Source: Spirochaetales bacterium (GTDB taxonomy: Bacteria; Spirochaetota; Leptospiria; Leptospirales; Leptonemataceae). Taken from it: a DNA stretch of 64,000 bases. The stretch is from positions 1-64,000 of the forward strand of contig JACKOY010000016.1 of NCBI GenBank assembly GCA_024233935.1. The letters run 5' to 3'. The notes under the pieces are model-generated. The model worked only from the letters and a program-made list of their open reading frames with translations. It did no database searches and was not told the DNA's origin. The position numbers were made by a program, and so were the translations under genes. Positions 32,902-41,317 of this stretch are shown here, piece by piece; within the stretch, counting starts at the first letter, position 1; every line of letters starts with the position of its first letter.

Positions 32902-34944
32902 TCAGTGACCGAGATTCGGCCGGGCCAGCGCTTCGGTAATTTCCGGAAGTGCCTGAACGGCAGCCCGCCGACCTGCATCAATGATCTCATCGCGGCGATG
33001 AAAATCGAAAACGTCGAAATCGTGCACGTCCGGATGCAACACATAGTCGAAGTCGTCCAGTTTCGCCTTGAGCAGTTCGACCCCCTGAATGGCGATCGCC
33101 CGGTTGATAATTTTCAGGATTGGCGGCAGACTGAAGTAATCGCGAATGCGCTGAAAAATGCTGCCGCGCCGATCTCCGACCGAAGTCTCGCTCGAACGCA
33201 TATCGTGAATCGGAGTTACGTTTACGCCGATCACACGATTCTGACCCTTGTCGCGCAATATGTCGCCCGGCATGTTGTTCAAGACCCCTCCATCGACCAG
33301 GGTAAAGCCGTTCATGCGCACGGGGGGAAAAATTCCCGGCAGGCTGACCGAGGCCCGGATCGCGCTGGCAATGAAGCCCTGCTCGAAAACCACAACCCGC
33401 GCTTGATCCAGGTCGCTGCCGTTGCAATAGAAAGGGATGTCGAGATCCTCAAAACGACTATCTCCGAAAGCCTTGAGTATGGCCCGGTTCAGCTTGTGAC
33501 CACGAAAGAAACTGACCAGCGGCACACGCTTATCGAGAATCATTTCGCTGTTGGGAATTATATCCCCCACCATCTCCGTCAGAGTATGAGCATCGTATCC
33601 CATCGCATAACCGGCGCCGATCACCGCGCCCATGGAAGTGCCCACGACCGCGTCGAAGTCGTAACCCTCCTGTTCGAGCACTTCGATCACGCCGATATGT
33701 GCGAAGGCGCGCGCGCCGCCTCCACCCAAACATAAACCGCGTGAAGTCCCCGAAATCCGGCGAGCAAGCCGATTGATTCCCGAAACGAAAGAGCGCTCCC
33801 GATTTTCCAGAGGTGATTCCTCGCCGAGGCTACGCAGATGCACGTGGTTGCGATACAGGGCCGAATTCGGATTCATGCCCGGGAATGCTTCGGCCTCAAA
33901 GGAGCGGCTGGAATTGCGTCCGCCTTTTTCGTCTGAAATCGTTATCACGCGCCCGAAAAAATCATCAATGAGTTCCGTGCAATAGGCAACCACCTCGCGC
34001 CAGATCTCACCCTGGCCGCTATCGTTCAGCTGCTGCGGATTGCGAACAAGAAGGATGTCATCGCTTTGAGAAAGCACCCGCGCGAGCACGGGGTTTTCGA
34101 CGTGGCGGCCCGCATCGACCAGGATAGCCGCGTAGTACTTCTTCAGGCGACCAAGAAAGGCCGGGATGACCGTAGCCAGACGATCAACGTTGACGTCGCC
34201 ATCGTGGATGCCCTGGCCGACGAGCACATCAAAGCCGCCGGGATTGTACTCGGCCGACTCCAGAGCTTCGCTCACCCGGATGTCCGGCCACGCATCAAGT
34301 ATATCCAGAAGACGTGGGAATGACTGGCCTTCAAAAATCGAATGCCGGCTGAGGTTCAACAAGAGCACACTGTCGGGATTTACACGGGTCAGGGCGCGCG
34401 CCAGAGCCCCGCACAGCTCGCTACCGCGCCGGGGATCCTCCGGATAAAAAAGCGTGTGGATGCTGGCAGGAACTTCCGGGGAAGCGGGCAGCATGTTGTG
34501 TTTGACCCGAACGGACAGCAGTTGCGCCAGACACTGGCCGACGGAAGGCTCCTCGGAAAGCAAGCGCACAAAAAGCTCGCCCCGAATGCGGTAAACGTTG
34601 GAATCCAGACTTGCAATAGCATCCGACGAGTGGGCCTCTCCGGTGAGGAAACTCACTTCGCCGAAAAGGCTTCCACGACTGTGAATGCCAATAATACGGG
34701 GTTTTTGTCCTTCGCCGCGCTGCTGACGAATCTGGACCTCGCCGTCGCGAACAAGATAGAGAAATGTAGATGGATTTCCCTGACGATAGATGTGTTCGGT
34801 CTTATCGTAATGCAGTAACTCGACTTCCTCAAGAAAGCGACGGAATGCGGGACTACGACCGGAGATGCGCTCAAACATCGGCTGCGCCATCAAGAACTGG
34901 CGATGGCTAACGGCCGAAGAGCGTTTGGGTTTGCGACCGGTCAT
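32902..34944 (-). CDS. Patatin-like phospholipase with N-terminal cyclic-nucleotide-binding-like domain (NTE family)
   Basis: This is a 680-residue protein with three parts. Residues 22-140 form a cyclic-nucleotide-binding fold; the phosphate cassette reads LFGEVSFLTGEAHSSDAIA. Glu96 is kept, but the usual Arg that grips the phosphate is His105, so ligand binding may be altered. Residues 160-340 resemble a MinD-like domain without a P-loop (RGSELCGALARAL, LLLNLS, ILVDAG). Residues 400-600 are patatin: oxyanion hole GGGGAR at 407-412, GTSMG with Ser437, and DGG with Asp551. It likely hydrolyses lyso- or phospholipids at the membrane. It is divergent from the AMP-ligase gene and immediately upstream of the adenylate cyclase. 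Confidence 0.92.
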   Translation of the reverse strand: MTGRKPKRSSAVSHRQFLMAQPMFERISGRSPAFRRFLEEVELLHYDKTEHIYRQGNPSTFLYLVRDGEVQIRQQRGEGQKPRIIGIHSRGSLFGEVSFLTGEAHSSDAIASLDSNVYRIRGELFVRLLSEEPSVGQCLAQLLSVRVKHNMLPASPEVPASIHTLFYPEDPRRGSELCGALARALTRVNPDSVLLLNLSRHSIFEGQSFPRLLDILDAWPDIRVSEALESAEYNPGGFDVLVGQGIHDGDVNVDRLATVIPAFLGRLKKYYAAILVDAGRHVENPVLARVLSQSDDILLVRNPQQLNDSGQGEIWREVVAYCTELIDDFFGRVITISDEKGGRNSSRSFEAEAFPGMNPNSALYRNHVHLRSLGEESPLENRERSFVSGINRLARRISGTSRGLCLGGGGARAFAHIGVIEVLEQEGYDFDAVVGTSMGAVIGAGYAMGYDAHTLTEMVGDIIPNSEMILDKRVPLVSFFRGHKLNRAILKAFGDSRFEDLDIPFYCNGSDLDQARVVVFEQGFIASAIRASVSLPGIFPPVRMNGFTLVDGGVLNNMPGDILRDKGQNRVIGVNVTPIHDMRSSETSVGDRRGSIFQRIRDYFSLPPILKIINRAIAIQGVELLKAKLDDFDYVLHPDVHDFDVFDFHRRDEIIDAGRRAAVQALPEITEALARPNLGH

Positions 34945-35040
34945 GCTACATTATGGGACGATCGGACAGACAATCAAAGCAATATTCCTGAAAAGGCCGA
35001 AGGGGGCTTGCCGCGCCGGACGGCTTTGCCCGATTACGTC

Positions 35041-36597
35041 ATGCCGCGCCTCAACCTGACCCGTTCCCTGCTGGAACCGGCCACCCGCGCCCGGCCCGAT
35101 CACCCCGCGCTGGTGTTCTACAGCGCGGGGGCCCCTGCCTTTGAATGCACTTACCGAAATCTTGACCTGACCATTCGGCGACAGGCGACGCAGCTCAAGC
35201 GGCTTGTGCCACAGGCAGGGGAGCGGGTCGTGATTCGACTACGGCACGGACCACGTTTCGCCGTGGCCTTCTTCGCAGCCAATGCGGCCGGCCTGGTCCC
35301 GGTGCCTCTATCGCCGGCGCTGGTGGCGACGGAAGTCAGCGATTTGATTGAGGATAGCCAGCCCGCGCTGATCTTATTTGAGAAAGGCCTTCCGCTCCCG
35401 GAGTGCGCTGTGCCCTGCCTGGACATTCTGGAACTGGAGCATCGTAGCCGACACGACCTGCCGGAGCCTTACGCCGATACCGATGCGGAAGAACCTGCAT
35501 TCCTGGTCTACACCTCGGGGACCGGTGGAAAGCCGCGTGGTGTTCTACATGCACAAAGAAGCGTGCTCGGACGACGACCCATGCTATCATGGACGGGACT
35601 CGGGCCGGACGACCGCATGTTGCACGCCGGGCAGCTGAACTGGACCTACACCCTCGGCGTCGGTGTGATGGACCCGTGGTCGGTGGGAGCCACGGCGATT
35701 CTGTACCAGGGCCCCTCGGACCCCGCCCTCTGGCCGGATCTGATTCAGCGCAGCCGCGCGACGGTTTTCGCCACGGTGCCGGCGCTTTTCCGACGGGTGC
35801 TCAAATACGGCGACGTCGACCTCATTTCAAAATCTGCCTTGCGCCACGCCCTCGCGGCCGGCGAGCCCCTGGCTCCGTCGCTCCTCGAAGAATGGCGCCG
35901 CAAGACGGGTCGGGAAATGTACGAAGCCCTCGGCATGAGCGAAGTATCCACCTACGTTTCCAGCGGCCCTTCGGTTGCGGTCCGGCCTGGCTTTGCAGGG
36001 CGCGCCCAACCGGGCCGCCAAATCACCATTCTTCGCCGCGAAGCGGCCGCAAAAGGTCGGGTGGAATTCTGTTCTGAGAATGAGGTTGGCCTGCTGGCCG
36101 TGCACCGAAGCGATCCCGGACTCATGCTACGTTACTGGCGACGTCCGGAGCTGGATGAAAAGGTCTACCGGGGCGACTGGTTTGTCGGCGGCGATGTCGC
36201 TCGTATGACCGGAGGGGGATACATTGCCTTCGTGGGCCGTGACGATGAAATCATGAATTGCTCGGGGTATCGTGTTTCGCCGATAGAAGTGGAACAGGTA
36301 TTGGCCCGGTGCAGCGGTATCAGCGAAGTTGCCGTCCGTTCTTTTACTTTGAAAACCGGCGCGCAGATCGTGGCCGCTTTTGTTGTCCCGGCGGGAAAGA
36401 ACGCGAACTCCGGAGAATTGTCTAAAAGACTCGCGCGCCACGCAAACCAGAACCTGGCGCCTTACAAGCGCCCGCGAGAGTATGTTTTCTGCGAAAAGCT
36501 ACCGCGGACCACCAACGGCAAGCTTCAGCGCAACCGACTACATCTTCCAGAATCTGACCCAGCGCCCGGCCGGGCCCGCAACGAATCTCCGGCGTAG
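35041..36597 (+). CDS. AMP-forming acyl/aryl-CoA ligase (ANL superfamily)
   Basis: This 518-residue adenylate-forming enzyme activates a carboxylic acid as acyl-AMP and passes it to CoA. The P-loop-like motif is VYTSGTGGKPRGV. The A5-type motif is EALGMSEVSTYVSSG, the hinge is GRDDEIMNCSGYRVSP, and the catalytic Lys sits in PRTTNGKLQRN near the end. It looks closest to benzoate-CoA-ligase-like members, but the specificity is unknown. I start it at ATG 35041 (MPRLNLTRSLL). The frame is open to 34903, which would overlap the divergent phospholipase gene. Confidence 0.88.
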   Translation: MPRLNLTRSLLEPATRARPDHPALVFYSAGAPAFECTYRNLDLTIRRQATQLKRLVPQAGERVVIRLRHGPRFAVAFFAANAAGLVPVPLSPALVATEVSDLIEDSQPALILFEKGLPLPECAVPCLDILELEHRSRHDLPEPYADTDAEEPAFLVYTSGTGGKPRGVLHAQRSVLGRRPMLSWTGLGPDDRMLHAGQLNWTYTLGVGVMDPWSVGATAILYQGPSDPALWPDLIQRSRATVFATVPALFRRVLKYGDVDLISKSALRHALAAGEPLAPSLLEEWRRKTGREMYEALGMSEVSTYVSSGPSVAVRPGFAGRAQPGRQITILRREAAAKGRVEFCSENEVGLLAVHRSDPGLMLRYWRRPELDEKVYRGDWFVGGDVARMTGGGYIAFVGRDDEIMNCSGYRVSPIEVEQVLARCSGISEVAVRSFTLKTGAQIVAAFVVPAGKNANSGELSKRLARHANQNLAPYKRPREYVFCEKLPRTTNGKLQRNRLHLPESDPAPGRARNESPA

Positions 36598-36622
36598 CTC
36601 TGAGTGTTGCAGGCGCCGCACA

Positions 36623-37234
36623 CTAGACCGGTAAGCCGAAGATGATTTCATAGAGGTCGAGAAGGGTCAGAAGCCAGAGCAGTAATCCGAGAACAATCCA
36701 CAGGTAATTCGATGCCGAAAGTCGCCGGTTCGTTTGCCCGGTTGGGTTTCCGCAGGCGACGTTGACAATCTTTTGCGCCCTGTAGAGTACCGAACCGATG
36801 GGAATGAGCAAGACGAATGACAGAAAGTCGGTGTACGGCGTACCAATCTCTTTCCAGGCCAGGCGATCTAAGAGATTGCTGGCAAGCGTGAAGATCACGT
36901 AAAGGGTCGCCAGCCCCCGCGGCGACCAGGCGAAAGCGACGCCGGCGGCGCGCGCCTCTCGATCGACGCGGCTGAACAGGGCATGCGTAAAGAATATCGA
37001 AAAAATGGCGCGCCCCACCGGCCACAACCGCGCCCCCCTGAACCGGGCGTACAGTGTCCAGTTCTTGTAGAACCAGTAGACATGGTACAAACCGAACGTT
37101 GAAAAATACATGAGCAGGAGTTTCCGGGGCGCCACAACGTAAAAGGGCAATGGACCTGATTGCGGCTCAACGCCGTCCGAAGGTTTTGCAACCGGGACCT
37201 CCGATTCAGGAACACGATACACATTGGAATCCAT
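36623..37234 (-). CDS. Unknown four-helix membrane protein
   Basis: This is a protein of about 203 residues with a Pro-rich cytoplasmic N-terminus (NVYRVPESEV). The motif FYVVAPRKLLLMYFSTFGLYHVYWFYKNW follows in two parts; I have seen it in several proteobacterial and spirochaete hypothetical proteins. Three to four more helices follow, the last at residues 175-195. Its role is unknown. ATG 37234 is taken as the start; GTG 37243 is possible. The region 37262-37285 upstream is strongly AT-rich and probably contains its promoter. Confidence 0.75.
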   Translation of the reverse strand: MDSNVYRVPESEVPVAKPSDGVEPQSGPLPFYVVAPRKLLLMYFSTFGLYHVYWFYKNWTLYARFRGARLWPVGRAIFSIFFTHALFSRVDREARAAGVAFAWSPRGLATLYVIFTLASNLLDRLAWKEIGTPYTDFLSFVLLIPIGSVLYRAQKIVNVACGNPTGQTNRRLSASNYLWIVLGLLLWLLTLLDLYEIIFGLPV

Positions 37235-37319
37235 AGAGACCACGCTCTTCCCTGCGACACATCTTACAAATAATAAATAATATACAGTGCTTTATTCGAG
37301 TCGTTGACCAGCCCCGCAA

Positions 37320-38258
37320 TCAGCGCGGCGCCGGGGCCTCAGAGGCCCTTTCGCAAGAAGCGATGGCGCGGGCAACAGTGTACTGAATCATACGGCTGGT
37401 GGTCGTGGCGCCACTGATAGCCTGCACTTCGGGACTTCCACTCTGTTCGATGCGGTCGACAACGGCCGCCGCAAGTTCCCCGTAATGACCCGAACGCCCC
37501 GCGCGTAATCGCAGCTTTCGAATGCGGCTCGCTCTGATATCAAAACTCACGTGATAGAGCAGGCCGTCGGGGGCCAGGCCGGCATAGTCGCAGGTCCGGT
37601 CCCCGGCTGCCGCCAGGCTGTAGTCCGGGAGCGGTGTGCGTCGTAGCCGGGGCAGCAGGACAAAAGAAGTAAATGCCTGGAAGGACACTCCAAGCAACGC
37701 CGCCAGGGCGAAGAGGCGTGCACCGAAGCGGCCAAACCGGAACGTGCGATGAGTGGGACCCCAGGGTTTATAGACCGAAAGCGCCACCAAAAGCACAAGC
37801 GCCAGGAGTTCCAGCAGGCAATAGACCATGACCCGCTGGCCCGCCTTGCTGTATCGCACCAGAAGAGCTGCCTCGCTTTCAGCGGCAGCGCCATCGTTCA
37901 GAAGGTCGGCCAGGGCGTTCATTTCAGCGATCGACGGGGCGACGAAGAACAGAACCCAGACAAACGTGAACGCCAGGCCCAGCCACTTCAAAGCAACCCA
38001 GTAAAACTTCACGAAGCCCCAGCGCGTAAACATTGAGAACAGAAGGCCTGTAAAAACCAGAAGCAGACCTGCGTTGCTCGCGAGAACGTCGTGCAGAAGG
38101 AGGATTGTCCGGTCGGTTTCCAGCAGTTGGGTCGGGGTATGCGGAAACGCTTGCTTTGCGAACGCCAGGGTCAGGATCGCAACCACAGAGCCGGTCCAGG
38201 CCGCCGTAATCAGAATGTGCAGAACGAGAATCGAATTCTTCCAGCGTGTCGAAAGCAT
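37320..38258 (-). CDS. Five-helix membrane protein fused to an FMN-binding (flavinylation-type) domain
   Basis: This 312-residue protein has an N-terminal membrane part (helices near 10-32, 54-78, 86-107, 142-162 and 180-202) that resembles DUF2269-type proteins. The C-terminal 100 residues look like an extracytoplasmic FMN-binding domain. The motif SGATTTS at 282-288 is the site where ApbE links FMN through phosphate to a Thr, here Thr285. SFDIRASRIRKLRLRAG and GHYGELAAAVVDRI fit the domain's strands and helix. It may pass electrons across or along the membrane. The start is ATG at 38258; purF ends three bases upstream of the frame, so both are probably on one transcript. Confidence 0.75.
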   Translation of the reverse strand: MLSTRWKNSILVLHILITAAWTGSVVAILTLAFAKQAFPHTPTQLLETDRTILLLHDVLASNAGLLLVFTGLLFSMFTRWGFVKFYWVALKWLGLAFTFVWVLFFVAPSIAEMNALADLLNDGAAAESEAALLVRYSKAGQRVMVYCLLELLALVLLVALSVYKPWGPTHRTFRFGRFGARLFALAALLGVSFQAFTSFVLLPRLRRTPLPDYSLAAAGDRTCDYAGLAPDGLLYHVSFDIRASRIRKLRLRAGRSGHYGELAAAVVDRIEQSGSPEVQAISGATTTSRMIQYTVARAIASCERASEAPAPR

Positions 38259-38261
38259 GCT

Positions 38262-39710
38262 CTATCGAATTTCTTCGACAAGGTACTCGCTGAAAAGGTC
38301 TTTCTGGTTACCGTCTTTCTCGTCGTCTACGGCTATCGGGTAACGTCCCGAGAAGCAGGCATCGCACCAACCACGTTTGCGGCCATTCATCATGGCTTCG
38401 TGGGCGTTTTCGAGACTCAGATAACCGAGTGAGTCCACTTCCAGGTAACTTTCGATTTCTTCGACGGAATGGTGGGCCGCAATCAATTCGCCTTCGGTAG
38501 GGATGTCAATGCCGTAAAAGCAGGGATGCCGGGTAGGCGGCGCGCTGATTCGCAGATGAACTTCTCTGGCGCCCGCGGCCCGCACCATCTTGATCAGCTT
38601 GCGAGACGTGGTGCCCCGCATTATGGAATCGTCCACAAGGACCACGCGTTTTTCGCGAACAGCCGAAGCGATCACGTTGTATTTGATTTTCGCCCCAAAG
38701 TCGCGAATGCGCTGTTCGGGCTCTATGAACGTGCGCCCGATATAATGCGAGCGAATAAGGCCTATCGTAAACGGAATACCGCTTTCCTCGGCGTAACCCA
38801 GGGCCGCCACCGTCGACGAATCCGGCACCGCGACAATCGCATCGGCCTCGGTGGGGCATTGTCGCGCCAGCATGCGCCCGAGATTCTTGCGCATTTCGTA
38901 CACCGAAGCGCCAAATATCATGGAGTCGGGACGAGAAAAGTAGATATTCTCGAATATACAGAGCGATTCTCCGGTGCGTTCGAACGGAAAAAATGAGGTC
39001 ATGCCCCGACTGTCGACGCGCACGAGCTCTCCGGGTTTGATATCGCGCACATACTGGGCTTCGCTGATATCAAACGCGCAGGTCTCAGAGGCGAAAACGT
39101 GAGATCCATCGGCGCGACGGCCGTACACCAGGGGTCGAAAGCCATTCGGATCTCGCACGGCGTACAATGCGTCCCGCGTAAGCACGAGCAGGCTGTAGGC
39201 ACCCTTGATCTGCCGCAGGGCGCTGGAGAGGGCCTCCAGAAAATCGTTCATGCCCGATCGCGACATGAGGTGCACAATCACTTCGGAATCGACCGTGGTC
39301 TGAAAAATCGATCCGCTCGACTCCAGCCCCTTACGCACAGTCCAGGAATTTACGAGGTTTCCGTTGTGAGCGAGGGCAAAACTACCGAGGTGCGACTCGA
39401 CGCGGATGGGCTGCGCGTTGCGCAGAAAGGAGGCCCCGGTTGTGGAGTAGCGATTGTGGCCGATTGCGGCGCTTCCAACCAGGGCGCTGAGCTTATCGGC
39501 GTTGAAGACCTGGGCAACCTGACCCATGCCCGCGTAACGGTACAGCCGCTCTCCGTTGGTGCTGACAATGCCGGCCGATTCCTGACCCCTGTGTTGAAGA
39601 GAATACAACCCCAGGTAGGTAAAATTCGCCGCTTCACGGCAGCCGTGGATCCCGTAGATCCCGCACTCTTCGCGGGGCTTGCCATCCCCGGAAAGCGAGC
39701 GCTCTTCCAT
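38262..39710 (-). CDS. purF: Amidophosphoribosyltransferase
   Basis: This 482-residue enzyme catalyses the first committed step of purine synthesis, PRPP plus glutamine to phosphoribosylamine. The start at 39710 gives MEERSLSGDGKPREECGIYG, so the nucleophile is Cys16 after a short propeptide-like lead, as in the B. subtilis type. HRGQESAGI, HNRYSTTG and the PRPP loop VVLVDDSIMRGTTSRKLI are complete. Cys residues in HPCFYGIDIPT and WCDACFSGRYP match ligands of the [4Fe-4S] cluster of that type. It lies directly upstream of the FMN-domain membrane protein and 46 bp after the VOC gene (39757-40179). Confidence 0.95.
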   Translation of the reverse strand: MEERSLSGDGKPREECGIYGIHGCREAANFTYLGLYSLQHRGQESAGIVSTNGERLYRYAGMGQVAQVFNADKLSALVGSAAIGHNRYSTTGASFLRNAQPIRVESHLGSFALAHNGNLVNSWTVRKGLESSGSIFQTTVDSEVIVHLMSRSGMNDFLEALSSALRQIKGAYSLLVLTRDALYAVRDPNGFRPLVYGRRADGSHVFASETCAFDISEAQYVRDIKPGELVRVDSRGMTSFFPFERTGESLCIFENIYFSRPDSMIFGASVYEMRKNLGRMLARQCPTEADAIVAVPDSSTVAALGYAEESGIPFTIGLIRSHYIGRTFIEPEQRIRDFGAKIKYNVIASAVREKRVVLVDDSIMRGTTSRKLIKMVRAAGAREVHLRISAPPTRHPCFYGIDIPTEGELIAAHHSVEEIESYLEVDSLGYLSLENAHEAMMNGRKRGWCDACFSGRYPIAVDDEKDGNQKDLFSEYLVEEIR

Positions 39711-39756
39711 ATCTCCAGCATACGGCTGCCCCGGTTCCCGGCAAACCACTTATTTG

Positions 39757-40179
39757 TTATCCGCTGCCCAATCCCGGGGAACCGGGGCCCAGCGGCTGCC
39801 CGAAGCTGAATTCCAGAATGTTGCCGTTGGGGTCCCGAACCCCGCAATAGTACCCGACCGGATAAGGCTCGTCCACAGGCTCCCAGGCCAGGCAGCCCTC
39901 GGTCCGGGCCCGCTGGCAGAGCTCGTCAACGCGCTTTCGGGACTCTACCGCAAAGCCGAGGTGACTGTAGTCACCGGGCGCCTGACTGTGCTGCTTGCCC
40001 CCGGGCATCACGACGATTACGAACTCGCTTTCCCGCCCGGGCTCTGCCAGCCAGACGATTCGCTTGCTCCCATCGGTTCGTTCGTGACTGACCATCAGAC
40101 CACAATACCTTCGATAGAAATCGATGCAGGCGTCCGGATCCGCGACATGCAGGGCTATGTGTGTGAGAGCAGGCCCCAT
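39757..40179 (-). CDS. VOC-family protein (glyoxalase I-like)
   Basis: This 140-residue protein of the vicinal-oxygen-chelate fold has two beta-alpha-beta-beta-beta halves: residues 5-60 starting THIALHVADPDACIDFYRRYCGL, and residues 70-130 ending VRDPNGNILEFSFGQP. Putative metal ligands are His7, a Glu in SEFVIVV, His74 in YSHLGFAVE and the Glu in ILEF, the pattern of glyoxalase I. The actual substrate cannot be decided. The C-terminus is Gly/Pro-rich. The ATG at 40177-40179 is chosen; the frame is open to 40338, which overlaps the divergent lipoprotein gene. Confidence 0.85.
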   Translation of the reverse strand: MGPALTHIALHVADPDACIDFYRRYCGLMVSHERTDGSKRIVWLAEPGRESEFVIVVMPGGKQHSQAPGDYSHLGFAVESRKRVDELCQRARTEGCLAWEPVDEPYPVGYYCGVRDPNGNILEFSFGQPLGPGSPGLGSG

Positions 40180-40279
40180 ATTGCAGTCAGTAAACGGATG
40201 CGCAATCCGGCAAGGAGGGAATGGGCCCCGCACAGCGTATTTTTCTTGCGATTGCCTGCGCCGGCAAACATCATTGCGC

Positions 40280-41224
40280 ATGAGCCGAACGATTCCCGCC
40301 CTGATTGTGCTTCTCTTCATCGGACTGGCCGCCTGCACGCCGCCGGAAAAGATAACGTTCTCCGAGGAGAATCTTTTTCCGGAAGGTATCGCTTACGATG
40401 CGAAACGTGGCCACTTTCTCGTGAGTTCTCTGCGCAGGGGCGACATCGGACAGGTAAACGATGCGGGTGATTACGAAGTCTTCATTACGGATGACCGGCT
40501 GGTTTCGGCCATCGGCCTGCACCTGGACGCACAGCGGGATCGCCTGATTGTGATGGTGTCGGACCCGGGTGTTTCTGTGAAAACAGATCCGGAAACCCAG
40601 CGCAAGCTGGCAGCGGTTGCGATCTACTCCCTCGAGAGTGGTCAGGAGCTTTTTTTTGAAAACCTCGCCTCAGAAGACGGCTATCACTTTGCAAACGACG
40701 CCACAGTGGACAGCGCCGGCAATATATACGTAACCGATAGTTTTTCCCCCGTGATCTACCGCATTACGCCGGACTATCAGTTCAGCGAGTTTCTGCGAGA
40801 CGAAGATCTGGCCGCCGAGGGATTCGGCCTGAACGGCATCGCCTTCGTCGGAGGCCACCTGATTGTGGCGCGGTCCGATGTGGGCCAGCTATTGCGTGTG
40901 CCCCTCGACAACCCGGCCGATTACACCACGGTGGCCCTGGAGTCGGAGTTGCGTGACGCCGACGGGCTGGTGCTCATGTCAGATGGTCGACTGATCGTGA
41001 TTACGAACGGGAGCAGTGGCGCAGAATCCGGGGCCCACGTGCTGAGATCGACCGACGACTGGCAAAGCGCCCGGATCGTACGGACCATTGAGCGGGACTG
41101 GGAGTTTCCTACAACCGGGACCATTCGCGAGGGCCACGTCTACGTGCTCAGCGCCCGGCTAAACCAGCTCTTCGGCTCAGAGAACCCATCGGTCCCGAGT
41201 TTTGATATTTTCCGCATCAACTGA
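40280..41224 (+). CDS. SMP-30/gluconolactonase-like beta-propeller lipoprotein
   Basis: This 314-residue protein has a lipoprotein signal (MSRTIPALIVLLFIGLAAC, Cys19) and a six-bladed propeller typical of the SMP-30/strictosidine synthase fold. ENLFPEGIAYD, NDATVDSAGNIYVTDSF, NGIAFVGGHLIVARSD and DGLVLMSDGRLIVIT are successive blades. The conserved Glu, Asn and Asp of the metal site are plausible in PEGIAY, NDATVD and DGLVL. It is outer-membrane or periplasmic. Substrate is unknown; sugar lactones are typical for the family. The VOC gene is divergent. Confidence 0.85.
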   Translation: MSRTIPALIVLLFIGLAACTPPEKITFSEENLFPEGIAYDAKRGHFLVSSLRRGDIGQVNDAGDYEVFITDDRLVSAIGLHLDAQRDRLIVMVSDPGVSVKTDPETQRKLAAVAIYSLESGQELFFENLASEDGYHFANDATVDSAGNIYVTDSFSPVIYRITPDYQFSEFLRDEDLAAEGFGLNGIAFVGGHLIVARSDVGQLLRVPLDNPADYTTVALESELRDADGLVLMSDGRLIVITNGSSGAESGAHVLRSTDDWQSARIVRTIERDWEFPTTGTIREGHVYVLSARLNQLFGSENPSVPSFDIFRIN

Positions 41225-41271
41225 GGCGGGCGGGCTATAGCGAACCGGGCTCTCAGATTGTGGAAAAAGTG

Positions 41272-41301
41272 TTGAAACTCGCACGAACGCTACCATAGAC
41301 T
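41272..41301 (+). promoter_or_regulatory. Candidate promoter of the 318-residue unknown gene
   Basis: TTGAAA at 41272-41277 (five of six) and TAGACT at 41296-41301 (four of six) are separated by 18 bp. A run of six G at about 41303-41308 precedes the ATG at 41318 and can serve as ribosome-binding site. Confidence 0.45.
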
Positions 41302-41317
41302 CAGGGGGGTTGGGAAA

